Origin: Phytohabitans suffuscus | GTDB lineage: Bacteria > Actinomycetota > Actinomycetes > Mycobacteriales > Micromonosporaceae | Assembly: GCF_011764565.1 (NCBI RefSeq) | Contig: NZ_AP022871.1 | Span: 1,612,001 to 1,676,000 of the forward strand | Direction: 5' to 3' | Length of the DNA stretch: 64,000 nt | Shown here: positions 55,715-64,000 of the stretch, one piece after another | How positions within the stretch are numbered: position 1 is the first letter of the stretch | Layout of the letters: each line of letters begins with the position of its first letter | The notes under the pieces: model-generated | The model's database searches: none | Told to the model about the DNA's origin: nothing | The model's input: the letters and a program-made list of their open reading frames with translations, nothing else | Program-made: the position numbers and the translations under genes

Positions 55715-56410
55715 CTACCCGCTTGGCTCGAACCAGGTGATCTCGAACGGGTCGGATCGGCGGCGAGCGCGTCCGTCCGAGTTCGGCTGCCGCTGGCCGC
55801 TCGTGAGGGCGGGCGCGGCTAGGGCGTGTTTCATAAGGGCATCCCCGGCCTGCGGCGGGCCCAGACGACGACCAGCGGCACCGGACGAAAGGCCACATAC
55901 AACACCGGTATGCGACCTTCCGCCCGGCACCACCGGACGCCGCCTCGACCTCGCCTCGGCTCGACCGACCCTTATGAAACACGCCCTAGGCGGGGGTGGG
56001 GTGCCGGCGTTCGCGGCGGGTGTCTGGTCGAACTCGTCGCGGTTGCCGACGATTTCGCTTTGATGATCGCGGACCCACCGCACGAGTCCGTTGACGGCCT
56101 CGTGTAGTGAGCGGCCGAGTGGTGTCAGGGCGTATTCCACCCTCGGCGGCACTTCCGGGTACGCGGTCCTGGTCACCAACCCGTCGCGGTTGAGGGCGCG
56201 CAGCGTCTGGCTGAGCATCCGCTGGGATACGCCGGCGACCTGCTCGTGCAGCACGGTGAAACGCAACGGGCCAGACGCCAGCACGGTGATGGTAAGCAGC
56301 GTCCACTTGTCGCCCACCCGAGCCAGTACGTCGCGGACAAGCTCGATCGTCTGGATGCAGTCCGGTGCGATGCCGCGCTGTGCGAGTTCGGTACCAAGGG
56401 GGCTGGTCAT
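55715..56410 (-). CDS. HxlR-family transcriptional regulator with MITE-derived C-terminus
   Basis: 231-residue product of which only about the first 141 residues are the HxlR winged helix: DCIQTIELVRDVLARVGDKW, TLLTITVLASGPLRFTVLHE, SQRMLSQTLRALNRDGLVTR, EVPPRVEYALTPLGRSLHEA. From about residue 142 the frame enters MITE copy 3 (RACFIRVGRAEARSRRRPVV) and runs through it and beyond before a stop at 55715. The original stop must have been lost or displaced by the insertion. ATG 56410 with GAGGAACG upstream. It is divergent from an SRPBCC gene, a usual regulator-target pair. Confidence 0.85.
   Translation of the reverse strand: MTSPLGTELAQRGIAPDCIQTIELVRDVLARVGDKWTLLTITVLASGPLRFTVLHEQVAGVSQRMLSQTLRALNRDGLVTRTAYPEVPPRVEYALTPLGRSLHEAVNGLVRWVRDHQSEIVGNRDEFDQTPAANAGTPPPPRACFIRVGRAEARSRRRPVVPGGRSHTGVVCGLSSGAAGRRLGPPQAGDALMKHALAAPALTSGQRQPNSDGRARRRSDPFEITWFEPSG
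55822..55986. mobile_element. MITE-like element, copy 3 (165 bp)
   Basis: 165-bp unit with perfect 18-bp terminal inverted repeats (GGGCGTGTTTCATAAGGG), flanked by CTA on the left and TAG on the right. It differs from copy 1 by about two bases. It sits 120 bp after tRNA-Met and inside the 3' end of the HxlR reading frame. Confidence 0.9.
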
Positions 56411-56551
56411 GCTCGTTCGTTCCTCGTGAGTCAGTAGCTGACTTCAAAGTGCGTAAGGCGGGGCCGGACTAAATCCGATGGACGCATGTTTCTTACTGAT
56501 CGTAACTGGCGTGCGGCCACCCGTTCGTGGCCGTGACAGTAGGGGGACGGC

Positions 56552-57136
56552 ATGGTCCGGCACGACACGTTCACGATCGGGCGGCACCTCGACGTGCCGC
56601 CAGGCAGGGTCTTCACCGCGTTTGCCGACACGGCGATCAGGCGGCGGTGGTTCCGACTTCCCGGCAGCGCGGCTTCGTACCAGCACGACTTCCGGGTGGG
56701 CGGTGGCGAGACGGCGCACAGCACCTTCACCGGGCTCGACGCGGAGCCTGAGCGACTGGAGTACCGGTCGCGGTACATCGACATCGCGCACGCGCATCGG
56801 ATCGTCTATGGCTACGAGGCCGTCGTCGACGACGAACTGCGGTGGACCTCGCTGGTCACCGTCCGGCTCGACGCCGAGACGGGCGGAACCCGCCTGGAAT
56901 GGACCGAACAGGTGACTTTTCTCAGGTACACCGGGGACGGCAGTTCGGACCTGGCGCACCTGCGCGGCGGGAGTCTGCTGCGGCTGAACGGCCTCGACGC
57001 GGCTCTGCGATCCGACACCAGCGTCGACAACCAGCGCGACACGGCGCGCACCCGCGCGGGCCGGGTCGGTCACCAGGTGGCCGAGTGGGTCGCGGAGCAC
57101 GACGACGGGTCGGGCCCCATCCGAGCGTCGGCCTGA
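56552..57136 (+). CDS. SRPBCC/AHSA1-domain protein
   Basis: 194 residues. The START-like fold is indicated by TFTIGRHLDVPPGRVFTAFA at the start, RRRWFRLPGSAASYQHDFRV, and TRLEWTEQVTFLRYTGDG near residue 120. The last 50 residues are polar and not part of the domain (TARTRAGRVGHQVAEWVAEH). ATG 56552 after AGGGGGACGGC. Such genes are often next to ArsR/HxlR regulators, as here. Ligand unknown. Confidence 0.85.
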   Translation: MVRHDTFTIGRHLDVPPGRVFTAFADTAIRRRWFRLPGSAASYQHDFRVGGGETAHSTFTGLDAEPERLEYRSRYIDIAHAHRIVYGYEAVVDDELRWTSLVTVRLDAETGGTRLEWTEQVTFLRYTGDGSSDLAHLRGGSLLRLNGLDAALRSDTSVDNQRDTARTRAGRVGHQVAEWVAEHDDGSGPIRASA

Positions 57137-57306
57137 CCCAGCAGGTGGGTGTCTCGGCGTCGAGGTCGAGCATGAACGCCAGTTCGGTGGCGTCGAGGGC
57201 CGCGCGACCAGGCCGTTTCAGGCTGGTATCAACGCCGTTCCAGTCCCGGCCCGTACGGTCTCGCCGACTGGGGACGAGCCCGGTCATGACGCTCAGAGGG
57301 GGGCCG

Positions 57307-57906
57307 ATGCTTCACAAGATCAGTGCGCGGGCGATCGCGTTCACCGTGGCCGCGATGGTCATGGTCGCCACGCCTGGTGCGGCGTTCGCCGTGGACAATC
57401 CGAAGCCGAAGAACCCGACCGACTGCCCGGTCGAGAACGTCGACGACAAGGGGAACGTCACCGTCACCTACGTGCCCGAGGGCAGTACGTTCGGGCTGTT
57501 CCACTGCACCGGCGGCAACTGGGAGTTCGGCTGGTTCCCGTTCGACTCCGCGACCCGGGCCACCACCGACTCGATCACAGTAGACAGTCGTGGGGCGGTC
57601 ACCATCGACGAGGCCGCGCTCGACGGCCGGGCGGGTGACGTCACCGCGCAGGAGGTGAAGTACATCCTGGAGGCGGCCGGCGCGCCCAAGCCGTTCGTGC
57701 CGGACCAGGCCACGGTCTTCTCGCCGGAGGGGAAGCCGCTCTACGTCGACTCCGCGCTGACCCCGGATACGTCGATCGCCACGCTCGCCAAGGAGGCGGG
57801 CACGGAGGCGCCGACGGTGGAGTTTGCCGCCAAGCGGATCAAGATCAAAATCACCTTCCGGTGCAAGATCTGGCCACCGTACTGCGTAATCATCATCAAG
57901 TGGTGA
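57307..57906 (+). CDS. secreted protein of unknown function
   Basis: 199 residues. ATG 57307 after AGAGGGGGGCCG. Signal peptide ISARAIAFTVAAMVMVATPG with likely cleavage after AFA. The mature part has NPTDCPVENVDDKGNVTVTY, FGLFHCTGGNWEFGWFPFDS (a Cys pair), an acidic middle and a striking basic hydrophobic tail, KRIKIKITFRCKIWPPYCVI, with two more Cys. No recognised domain. The stop overlaps the 3' end of the convergent AfsR-like gene by 11 bp. May be a signal or antimicrobial-like protein, but that is only a thought. Confidence 0.72.
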   Translation: MLHKISARAIAFTVAAMVMVATPGAAFAVDNPKPKNPTDCPVENVDDKGNVTVTYVPEGSTFGLFHCTGGNWEFGWFPFDSATRATTDSITVDSRGAVTIDEAALDGRAGDVTAQEVKYILEAAGAPKPFVPDQATVFSPEGKPLYVDSALTPDTSIATLAKEAGTEAPTVEFAAKRIKIKITFRCKIWPPYCVIIIKW

Positions 57907-60802
57907 GCCCCGCGGGCTGACCTGACGGGTGGCGTGCCGGGCCCACCGCGCGGGCCCGGCCGCCGCTCGGCAGGCGGGCGCGGGTCAGCCTGAGGCGGAC
58001 CTGCTCGGCGTCGGGGTGGCCGAGGTCGTCGAGGATACGCAGGGCGCGGGTCCAGGCGAGCTGGGCCGCGTCCGGGTCCCCGATGGCGTCCTGCGTCTCG
58101 GCGAGATGCGCCAGGCAGTCGGCCTCGTTGTAGCGGTCGCCGAGGTCACGGAAGAGGTCGATGGCCCGCCGGTAGCAGTCGACCGCGGCGTCGTGGCGGC
58201 CGAGATGGTGGTTGGCGTAGCCCAGGCTGTCCCAGCTCGCCGCCTGTCCGAAGTGGTCGCCCAGCTCCTGTTGCAGGCGAAGGGCCTCGGTGCAGGCGCT
58301 CAGGGCGCCGCGGTGGTCGCCGAGGAGGGCGAGGAACCAGCCGACCGAGTTCAGCGCGGTGGCCTGCCCGTCGCGCAGGCCGCTGGCGCGGTACAGGTCG
58401 AGCGCGCACCGGGCGTGGTCGAGGGCCTCGGCGTGGCGGCCCAGCCGTTCCAGGACGCGGGTCAGGGCCCGGTGCGCGTGGGCCTGACCCTGCCGGTCGC
58501 CGCTGCGCCGGTACAGCTCAAGCGCCTGTTGCCCGTGCGCGTGTGCCTCCGCGAGCCGTTCGAGGCGGCTGAGGCCGAGCACGAGGAGGCGGTGGGCCAG
58601 GGCCTGCGCCGCCGGGTCCGCCAGGCGCTGTGCGGCGGCGAACGCGGCGTGCGCCGCCTCGACGAGGTCGTGCCAGCGTCCCTGCCGGTCGAGCACGTCG
58701 CCGAGGGTCCACGCCAGCTGCCAGGCATGCCGGTCACCTCCCGACCCGGCGGCCCGGTGCAGGGCCGCCAGCAGCGCGGGACGCTCGGCGCCCAGCCATT
58801 CGAGCGCCTGGTTGTGGTCGGCCAGCCCGTCGGTGGTGACCCCGGGCCCGACCGCGGCCAGCGTGATCGCGTACCTGTGCGGGTTCAGCAGGCGCGCCGC
58901 CGCGTGCGCCGTGTGCAGGTAGTGGTCGAACAGTCGCCCGGTGGCGGCCTGCCGGCTCGGCTCCGTGTCGTGCCCGCGAACCAGCTCACCGGCGTACGCG
59001 CGAAGCAGGTCGTGCAGGGTGTACCGGCCGGGCGCCTGCTCGACGACGAGGTGGGCGCCGACCAGCTCCGTCATGATCCGGCGAACCTCGCGCACCCCGA
59101 CGCCGGCCAGGCTGGCCGCGGCGGCGGTGCTGATCGCCGGCGTCGGGGTGAGGCCGAGCAGCCGGAACAGCCGCGCGGCCGGCGGGCTGAGCTGCCGGTA
59201 GGAGCAGGCGAAGACGGTCCGCACGTCGGCGGCCGCGTCACCGCCGGCGAGCGCGTCCAGGCCGCCGGCGGCGTCGCCGAGGTCCGCGGCGAGGGCGCGG
59301 AGTGCGGCGCGCGGGTTGGTCGCCGCCCGGGCGGAGATCACCGCCAGCGCCAGCGGCAGGCCGGCGCACCTGGTGATGATCTCGTCGACGGCGTCCGGCT
59401 CGGCGGCCACCCGGGCACCACCGAGGCGGTGTTCGAGCATCCGCCGCGCCTCGTCCCGGCTGAGCAGGTCGAGCATCACCGGGCGGGCGCCGTGCGTCGC
59501 GACCAGGCCGGCCAGCTGGTCACGGCTGGTCACCACGGCCACGCACGGCGGAGCGCCGGGCAGCAGCGGGCGGACCTGGTCCGCGTCGCGGGCGTTGTCC
59601 AGTACGACCAGGACCCGGCGCTCCGCCAGCAGGCCGCGGTAGAGGGCGACCTGGGCGTCCACACTGGAGGGAATCTGCTCGGGCCGGACCGCGAGGGCTT
59701 CCAGCAACGCGCGCACCGTCTCCTGCTGGCGCAGCGGCGGGCTGTTCGGGTCGAAGCCCCTGAGGTTCAGGTACAGCTGGCCGTCCGGGAACTGGGAAGC
59801 GACCCGCTGTGCCCAGTGCAGAGCCAGCGTGGTCTTGCCCAGCCCGGCGGTGCCCGAGATCACGCAGACGGCGGGCGCGAGGTGCGGCGCCGCGCCATTC
59901 AGCGCCTCGTCCAGCTCGTACAGCTGGACGGCGCGACCGGTGAACCCGGCGACCCCGGCCGGCAGCTGCCGCGGCGCGGACAGCGGCCTGCCGCGGCCTG
60001 CCGCGCCGTTCACCCTCCCGTTCGTGCGGGCGTCGGGCGCGACCGCAACGGTGGACCCGCGGGCGGCCCTGGCCAGGGCGGGGTCCTGGCGCAGGATGGC
60101 GGCCTCGAGCTGGCGGACCGCGTAGCCGGGCGCGATGCCGAGCTCCTCGTCGAGGGTGCGGCGCAGCCGGTTGAAGGTCGCCAGTGCGTCCGCCTGCCGG
60201 CCGACCCGGTAGAGCGTGAGCATGAGCTGGCCGTGGAAGCCCTCGTGGAACGGGTGCTGCCGGACCAGATGATCGAGGTCGGGGATGAGCAGATCGTGCT
60301 CGCCCAGGGCCAGCCGGGCGTCGATCAGCGCGAACACGGCCTCCTGCTGGAGGGTGCGCAGGCGCTGGGCCTGAGCCTCCAGCCCCGCGCTCTCGCTCAC
60401 GTCGGCCAGCGGGTGCCCGCGCCAGAGGGCGACCGCCGCGGCGAGATGGGAGACAGCGGTCGCCGGATTGTCGGACTGCCGGCCGCGGTTGATGAGGTCG
60501 ACCGCCACCTGCAGGTCGGTAGCGGCGAGCTCGTCGCTCAGCAGGTACCCGGGCGGTCTCGCCACGATCCCGCTCCGGCCGCCGAGCAGGCGACGCAGGT
60601 AGGAGATGTGGGACTGCAGGGTGTTCAGCGCGGTCGCCGGCGGCTCGTCACCCCACACCATCTCGATCAGCCGGTCGGCCGGCACCAGATCGCCGCCGGC
60701 CAGCGCGAGGACGGCGAGCACCGCCTTGCGACGCGCTCCGGAGACCGGCCGCGCCACACCGTCCACGAACACATCGACCGGACCGAGCAACCTCACCTGC
60801 AC
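57896..60802 (-). CDS. AfsR/SARP-family regulator (winged helix, BTAD, NB-ARC, TPR)
   Basis: 968-residue regulator. GTG 60802 begins MQVRLLGPVDVFVDGVARPV, the OmpR-type DNA-binding domain of SARPs (to about 95, with TALNTLQSHISYLRRLLGG). BTAD at about 100-245 (LIPDLDHLVRQHPFHEGFHG, ADALATFNRLRRTLDEELGI). NB-ARC with Walker A VISGTAGLGKTTLALHWAQR, Walker B VLVVLDNARDADQV, and GLPLALAVISARA. From about 670 tetratricopeptide repeats follow (GQAHAHRALTRVLERLGRHA, DRYNEADCLAHLAETQDAIG). Such proteins switch on secondary metabolism or development, but no biosynthetic genes are nearby. Confidence 0.94.
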   Translation of the reverse strand: MQVRLLGPVDVFVDGVARPVSGARRKAVLAVLALAGGDLVPADRLIEMVWGDEPPATALNTLQSHISYLRRLLGGRSGIVARPPGYLLSDELAATDLQVAVDLINRGRQSDNPATAVSHLAAAVALWRGHPLADVSESAGLEAQAQRLRTLQQEAVFALIDARLALGEHDLLIPDLDHLVRQHPFHEGFHGQLMLTLYRVGRQADALATFNRLRRTLDEELGIAPGYAVRQLEAAILRQDPALARAARGSTVAVAPDARTNGRVNGAAGRGRPLSAPRQLPAGVAGFTGRAVQLYELDEALNGAAPHLAPAVCVISGTAGLGKTTLALHWAQRVASQFPDGQLYLNLRGFDPNSPPLRQQETVRALLEALAVRPEQIPSSVDAQVALYRGLLAERRVLVVLDNARDADQVRPLLPGAPPCVAVVTSRDQLAGLVATHGARPVMLDLLSRDEARRMLEHRLGGARVAAEPDAVDEIITRCAGLPLALAVISARAATNPRAALRALAADLGDAAGGLDALAGGDAAADVRTVFACSYRQLSPPAARLFRLLGLTPTPAISTAAAASLAGVGVREVRRIMTELVGAHLVVEQAPGRYTLHDLLRAYAGELVRGHDTEPSRQAATGRLFDHYLHTAHAAARLLNPHRYAITLAAVGPGVTTDGLADHNQALEWLGAERPALLAALHRAAGSGGDRHAWQLAWTLGDVLDRQGRWHDLVEAAHAAFAAAQRLADPAAQALAHRLLVLGLSRLERLAEAHAHGQQALELYRRSGDRQGQAHAHRALTRVLERLGRHAEALDHARCALDLYRASGLRDGQATALNSVGWFLALLGDHRGALSACTEALRLQQELGDHFGQAASWDSLGYANHHLGRHDAAVDCYRRAIDLFRDLGDRYNEADCLAHLAETQDAIGDPDAAQLAWTRALRILDDLGHPDAEQVRLRLTRARLPSGGRARAVGPARHPSGQPAGLTT

Positions 60803-60949
60803 GCCATCAGGGTAGGGCGGCTGTCGATCCGGCCGGCCGAACAGTCGCACCCCCGACTTCGTCCTCAACCGCCGGTTCGCGTTCCAGGCCGACGGACAAG
60901 CCACCGGCCCGCGACAAGCCATCGCCGGTCGCGGGGCGGACGCCCGGGA

Positions 60950-61396
60950 TCAGAGGGCGGTGGCCTCCCCGGGATAGCGCACTCCCAGGGTCCGCCGCGC
61001 GCCGTCGATGACCTCCAGCACGGCGATGCTGTCCGCCAGGGGCAGGGTGGGGCTCTCGGTCCGGCCCGCCGCCACGCATCGCGCGACCTCGGCCACCTCG
61101 TACTGGAATCCGTTGCGCACCCTGCCGTCGAACTCGTAGGTCCGGCCGTCGCGGGCGCTCAGCCGGAGGATCGTGGGACGTAGGAACGGCCCGTCGAAGG
61201 TGACGCGGGCGTCGGTTCCCAGCACGCTGGCGCTGATCCCGGAGAGTCCCCACAGCGACGTGCTCACGCTCGCCTGCCGGCGATCACCGTGGTCGAGCTG
61301 CGGGCCGATCTCCTCGGCCGGGAGCACGCACAACACCGGCCTAACCGGGACCAGCAGGCCGGACAAGCGCGGGAACAGGACGGCAAGCAGCTCCAC
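60950..61396 (-). pseudogene. fragment of a Gfo/Idh/MocA-type oxidoreductase (C-terminal part)
   Basis: 148 residues that match only the C-terminal portion of GFO/IDH/MocA dehydrogenases: VSTSLWGLSGISASVLGTDA, RVTFDGPFLRPTILRL, GFQYEVAEVARCVAAGRTES, ending GVRYPGE. The Rossmann NAD-binding half is absent; upstream is the aminotransferase's 3' end. Probably a decayed gene; the visible start is not convincing. Confidence 0.75.
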
Positions 61397-61435
61397 TATG
61401 GACGCCGCGACGTCGGTCCCTCGCCCTGCCCGGTG

Positions 61436-62659
61436 TCACGCGTCGGCGTAGACATCCTTCGCCGCCGCGACCCCACCACCCGCCGTCACCGAAACGCCGA
61501 AACCGCGAAGCACCTGCTCCAGTGCGGCGAGGGTGACGAGGACCGCATCGGTCCGGGCGTTGTAGCCCATAGTTCCGATCCGCCACACCCGTCCGGCCAA
61601 CGGACCGAACGAGGTGCCGATCTCGATCCCGAAGTCGGCGAGCATGGCCGCCCGCGCCTTGTCGTCCGGCACACCGTCGGGTATCCGCACGGCGACCACG
61701 TTGTTCATCTTGTGCTCGACGTCGCCGAACACATCCAGCCCGAGCCCGGTGACGCCCGCCAGCATCGCCCGGCCGTGCAGCTCGTGGCGGGCGACCGCGT
61801 GCTCGATGCCCTCCTCGACCAGCAGCCGGGCGCACTCGCGGGCGGCATAGAGCATCGAGGTGGCCTCGGTGTGGTGGTTGAGCCGGCGCGGCCCCCAGTA
61901 GTCCATGATCTGCGCGAGGTCGAGGTAGTTCGACGCGATCGGGGTGCCGCGTTCGACGTCGTCGGCGTCGCGAATGCCCTCCTCGATGTGCTTGCGGGCG
62001 TCGATCACCGCGACCGCCCGGGGCGAGATCGTGATCGGCGCGCTTCCGGACGGCCCGCCGAGGCACTTCTGGAGGCCGGCGGTGACGACGTCGACACCCC
62101 ACGCGTCGGTGCGGAACGAGTTGCCGCCGAGGGTGGCGGTGGCGTCGCAGTAGAGGAGGGCGTCGTACCGCCGGCAGATCTCGCCGAGGTCGGACATCGG
62201 CTGGCGCATGGTGGTCGCCGTGTCGCCGTGGACCACGGCGAGCACCTTCGGCCGGACCCGTGCGACGGCGGCCTCGATCAACTCGGGCTCGAACACCTCG
62301 CCCCAGGGCACCTCGATCGTGTGGACCTCGGCCGCGCAGCGCTTGGCGATCTCGACAAGGAGGTGGCCGAACCGGCCGAAGACCGGCACCAGCACCCGGT
62401 CGCCCGGCTCGATCAGTGAGACCAGCGAAGCCTCGATGCCGGCCCGCGACGTGCCGTCGACCAGGAACGTCTGCTCGTTCGAGGTATAGAAGACCGCGCG
62501 GTACAGGGCCATCGTCTCGCTCATGGCGTGGGTCATCGCCGGGTCGAACTGTCCCACGAGCGGTGCCGCCATGGCGCGCAGCACCCGTGGGTCCGCGGTG
62601 ATCGGGCCAGGTCCCATGAGCAGGCGTGGGGGTGGGTTGATCGGTTCTGGAACGCTCAC
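61436..62659 (-). CDS. PLP-dependent aminotransferase, alanine/ureidoglycine--glyoxylate type
   Basis: 407-residue class-V aminotransferase. GTG 62659 with AGGAGAAGCAC upstream. The opening PPPRLLMGPGPITADPRVLR, then AAPLVGQFDPAMTHAMSETM, and NEQTFLVDGTSRAGIEASLV match the (S)-ureidoglycine/alanine-glyoxylate group. The PLP Lys is in VDVVTAGLQKCLGGPSGSAP, with YCDATATLGG upstream (Asp for pyridine N). EIGTSFGPLAGRVWRIGTMG is a C-terminal block. Followed on the coding side by amidase and formamidase genes, hinting at ureide/amide nitrogen use. Exact substrate inferred. Confidence 0.87.
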   Translation of the reverse strand: MSVPEPINPPPRLLMGPGPITADPRVLRAMAAPLVGQFDPAMTHAMSETMALYRAVFYTSNEQTFLVDGTSRAGIEASLVSLIEPGDRVLVPVFGRFGHLLVEIAKRCAAEVHTIEVPWGEVFEPELIEAAVARVRPKVLAVVHGDTATTMRQPMSDLGEICRRYDALLYCDATATLGGNSFRTDAWGVDVVTAGLQKCLGGPSGSAPITISPRAVAVIDARKHIEEGIRDADDVERGTPIASNYLDLAQIMDYWGPRRLNHHTEATSMLYAARECARLLVEEGIEHAVARHELHGRAMLAGVTGLGLDVFGDVEHKMNNVVAVRIPDGVPDDKARAAMLADFGIEIGTSFGPLAGRVWRIGTMGYNARTDAVLVTLAALEQVLRGFGVSVTAGGGVAAAKDVYADA

Positions 62660-62712
62660 GTGCTTCTCCTGAGCCGGAAGAGGAGGTCGTCCGCCGGCCG
62701 TCGCGGTGTGGC

Positions 62713-63872
62713 TCACGCCAAGCTCACGGCGAGATCGAGCAGGTCTCTGTCGCGGCCGGTCGCGGCGACGAGGCAGACGCCGGTCGGGAGACCCGACTCG
62801 GTCCGCAGCGGCAGGCTGACCGCCGGGAGGCCGCCGAGCCCGGCGAGACACGTGAGCCGCATGGTGGCGTCGCGGACCGCCGGGAGCCTGTCGCCGGCCG
62901 GCGGGGCGACGGAGGACGCGCTCGGGAGCACGAGCACTCGGTCGCCTATCAGGTCGCGGATCGTGCGCCGGGCGTCACCGGCCGCCCGGCGAGCGGACGC
63001 TGCCGTGGCGGCGTCGATGGTGGCCGCGTGCTCGAACCTTCTCCGCACGTCGTCGCCGAGGGTGTCGAGCCGGGTGGCCAGCCAGCCACCGTGGCACTGC
63101 CATGCCTGGTACGCCTGCCAGGTCTGGAAGGCCCGTCGCCAGTCGTCGATGTCGATCCCTGGCCACCGTTCCGTCGCCGCTCCCCGCGCGCGTAGCCAGG
63201 CGCCGACCGCCGCCGCTATCTCGGTTTCGGCGAGCGCCAGCAGCGCGGGTACGACGACCAGGTCGGTGGTGCCGCCCGGCCGGTCGGCTGGCAGCAGCAC
63301 CTCGCCGACCGCTTTGAGGACCGTGGCCGACCGGGTCAGCCAGCCGACGGTGTCGAAGTCGGACGCGAGTGGCAGCAGCCCGGCTCTGTCGACGACACCG
63401 TGCGTCGTGCGGATCCCGAAGCAGCCCTGGTAGGCGGCTGGCACCCGGATCGAGCCGCCGGTGTCGGTGCCGAGCCCGACGGTGGCCTGTCCTGCGGCGA
63501 CGGCGCTCGCGCTGCCGCTGGAGGATCCGCCCGGGAGCCGGCCCGGCGCCGCCGGATTGGGCGGGGTGCCGTAGTGGGCGTTGGTGCCGGCCAGCGAGTA
63601 GGCGAACTCGTCGGTGTGGGCGATACCGCGGACGGCGGCACCGGCGTCGAGCAGCCGGCGAACGGCGCCGGCATGGTCCGGCTCGACACGGGCGGCGGCA
63701 AGCCAGGCCGGATTGCCCGCGCCGACCCGCTCCCCGCGACGGCGTAAAGATCCTTGACCGCGACGGTATGGCCGGTGAGGGAGCCGACTCCGGTGGCCGG
63801 CACCAGGGGGTCGCCGATGACTCGCCACACCGTTCCGGGGGACTCCGGCGTGCCCGCGGGTCCGTCGCTCAT
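62713..63872 (-). pseudogene. amidase-signature enzyme with N-terminal frameshift
   Basis: Amidase of the Ser-cisSer-Lys class. From ATG 63872: MSDGPAGTPESPGTVWRVIG and GHTVAVKDLYAVAG with the catalytic Lys. The frame then breaks near 63735, and the rest (GERVGAGNPAWLAAARVEPD, PGGSSSGSASAVAAGQATVG, GTDTGGSIRVPAAYQGCFGI) continues in another frame to 62713. One G added to a run of four near 63735 (TCGCGGGGAGCGG) joins them as AVAGERVGAG. All catalytic residues are present, so it is either a near-intact gene with an indel error or a recent pseudogene. Overlaps the formamidase stop by four bases. Confidence 0.85.
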
Positions 63873-64000
63873 CCGAAGTCCGCCTTGCGAATCGTGGCGT
63901 GCACGCCCTTCACCACGTCGACAACCTGGGAGATCCGGAAGTCGGTGGCGGCGGAAAGGTAGGCGTAGGCCAAGCGGGGGTCCATCCCGAACCCGGCCTG
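63869..64000 (-). CDS. acetamidase/formamidase family protein (5' part outside window)
   Basis: Only the last 43 residues are seen: QAGFGMDPRLAYAYLSAATD, FRISQVVDVVKGVHATIRKA, DFG, matching the C-terminus of the FmdA/AmdA family, which hydrolyses short-chain amides to ammonia and acids. The TGA (63869-63871) overlaps the amidase ATG as ATGA, so the genes are cotranscribed, first in the operon as far as visible. Confidence 0.75.
   Translation of the reverse strand, partial: QAGFGMDPRLAYAYLSAATDFRISQVVDVVKGVHATIRKADFG

Noticed and set aside
55434..55990. tRNA genes followed by a mobile element, considered as an integrative-element attachment site
   Set aside because: No integrase, no duplicate of the tRNA 3' end, and the element has TA-type ends instead of attachment-site repeats.
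57137..57306. Minus-strand stretch with a protein-like piece (AALDATELAFMLDLDAE) upstream of the secreted protein gene
   Set aside because: Too short, without a start signal or recognisable family; may be a remnant but cannot be supported.
57307..60802. Secondary-metabolite gene cluster suggested by the SARP regulator
   Set aside because: No polyketide, peptide, terpene or other biosynthetic enzyme lies nearby in the window; a SARP alone does not define one.
57929..61183. 1084-codon plus-strand open frame opposite the AfsR-like gene
   Set aside because: It is the antisense of a clear SARP/NB-ARC/TPR gene; very high GC leaves antisense frames open. Composition is Arg/Gly/Val-rich with no domain.

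Overview
The window is very GC-rich (roughly 70% or more), uses many GTG starts, and carries families typical of filamentous Actinobacteria: DUF3145, SigE-family and ECF42-type sigma factors, a snapalysin, an AfsR/SARP regulator, an LCP protein, a DUF222/HNH (13E12-type) gene, and an AftA-like arabinofuranosyltransferase. Together these suggest a Micromonosporaceae-type soil or plant actinomycete; this is inference from gene content. No rRNA, CRISPR array, prophage or complete insertion sequence was found.

Layout. 1-4.4 kb: housekeeping genes (alpha/beta hydrolase, DUF3145, a NagZ-like GH3 lipoprotein, SurE). 4.4-5.6 kb: a gene-free stretch with a diverged long repeat (copy A). 5.6-16.2 kb: a signalling block: Ser/Thr kinase, STAS protein, AraC remnant, a double-length histidine kinase with its response regulator, a frameshifted ROK repressor, and a GGDEF-EAL protein. 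16.2-19.1 kb: repeat copy B and a decayed DUF222-HNH gene. 19.1-24.0 kb: MHS-type transporter, NmrA-like reductase, DUF1501/DUF1800 pair. 24.1-28.1 kb: AftA-like enzyme, a pseudokinase/Pro-rich membrane protein, and the first of three 165-bp MITE-like elements. 28.2-38.5 kb: a Wzx/Wzy-type polysaccharide cluster on the minus strand (LCP protein, phosphoglycosyltransferase, four glycosyltransferases, O-antigen-ligase-like protein, MurJ-like flippase). 38.6-41.4 kb: two divergent ECF sigma factors and a DHFR-like reductase. 41.5-46.8 kb: a maltose/maltodextrin-type operon (binding protein, two permeases, GH13 alpha-glucosidase, no ATPase gene) with a recognisable operator/promoter. 46.8-55.3 kb: mixed small genes (snapalysin, voltage-gated-type ion channel, phosphotransferase, DUF952, SigE sigma with its partner, TIM-barrel isomerase). 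55.4-55.7 kb: tRNA-Asn and tRNA-Met. 55.7-61.4 kb: HxlR/SRPBCC divergent pair, a secreted protein, the AfsR-like regulator and an oxidoreductase fragment. 61.4-64 kb: a catabolic operon (aminotransferase, amidase, formamidase/acetamidase).

Three repeat families run through the window: (i) three 165-bp elements with perfect 18-bp terminal inverted repeats; (ii) a diverged repeat of about 0.7-0.9 kb in two direct copies flanking the signalling block, with a 48-nt hairpin identical in both; (iii) a short (30-65 bp) GC-rich repeat in four copies, each beyond the 3' end of a gene. Several genes (ROK repressor, alpha/beta hydrolase, amidase, probably the flippase and the ion-channel tail) are broken by single-base frameshifts, some at G/C runs. 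They may be real lesions or assembly errors, and this affects how far each of those calls can be trusted.
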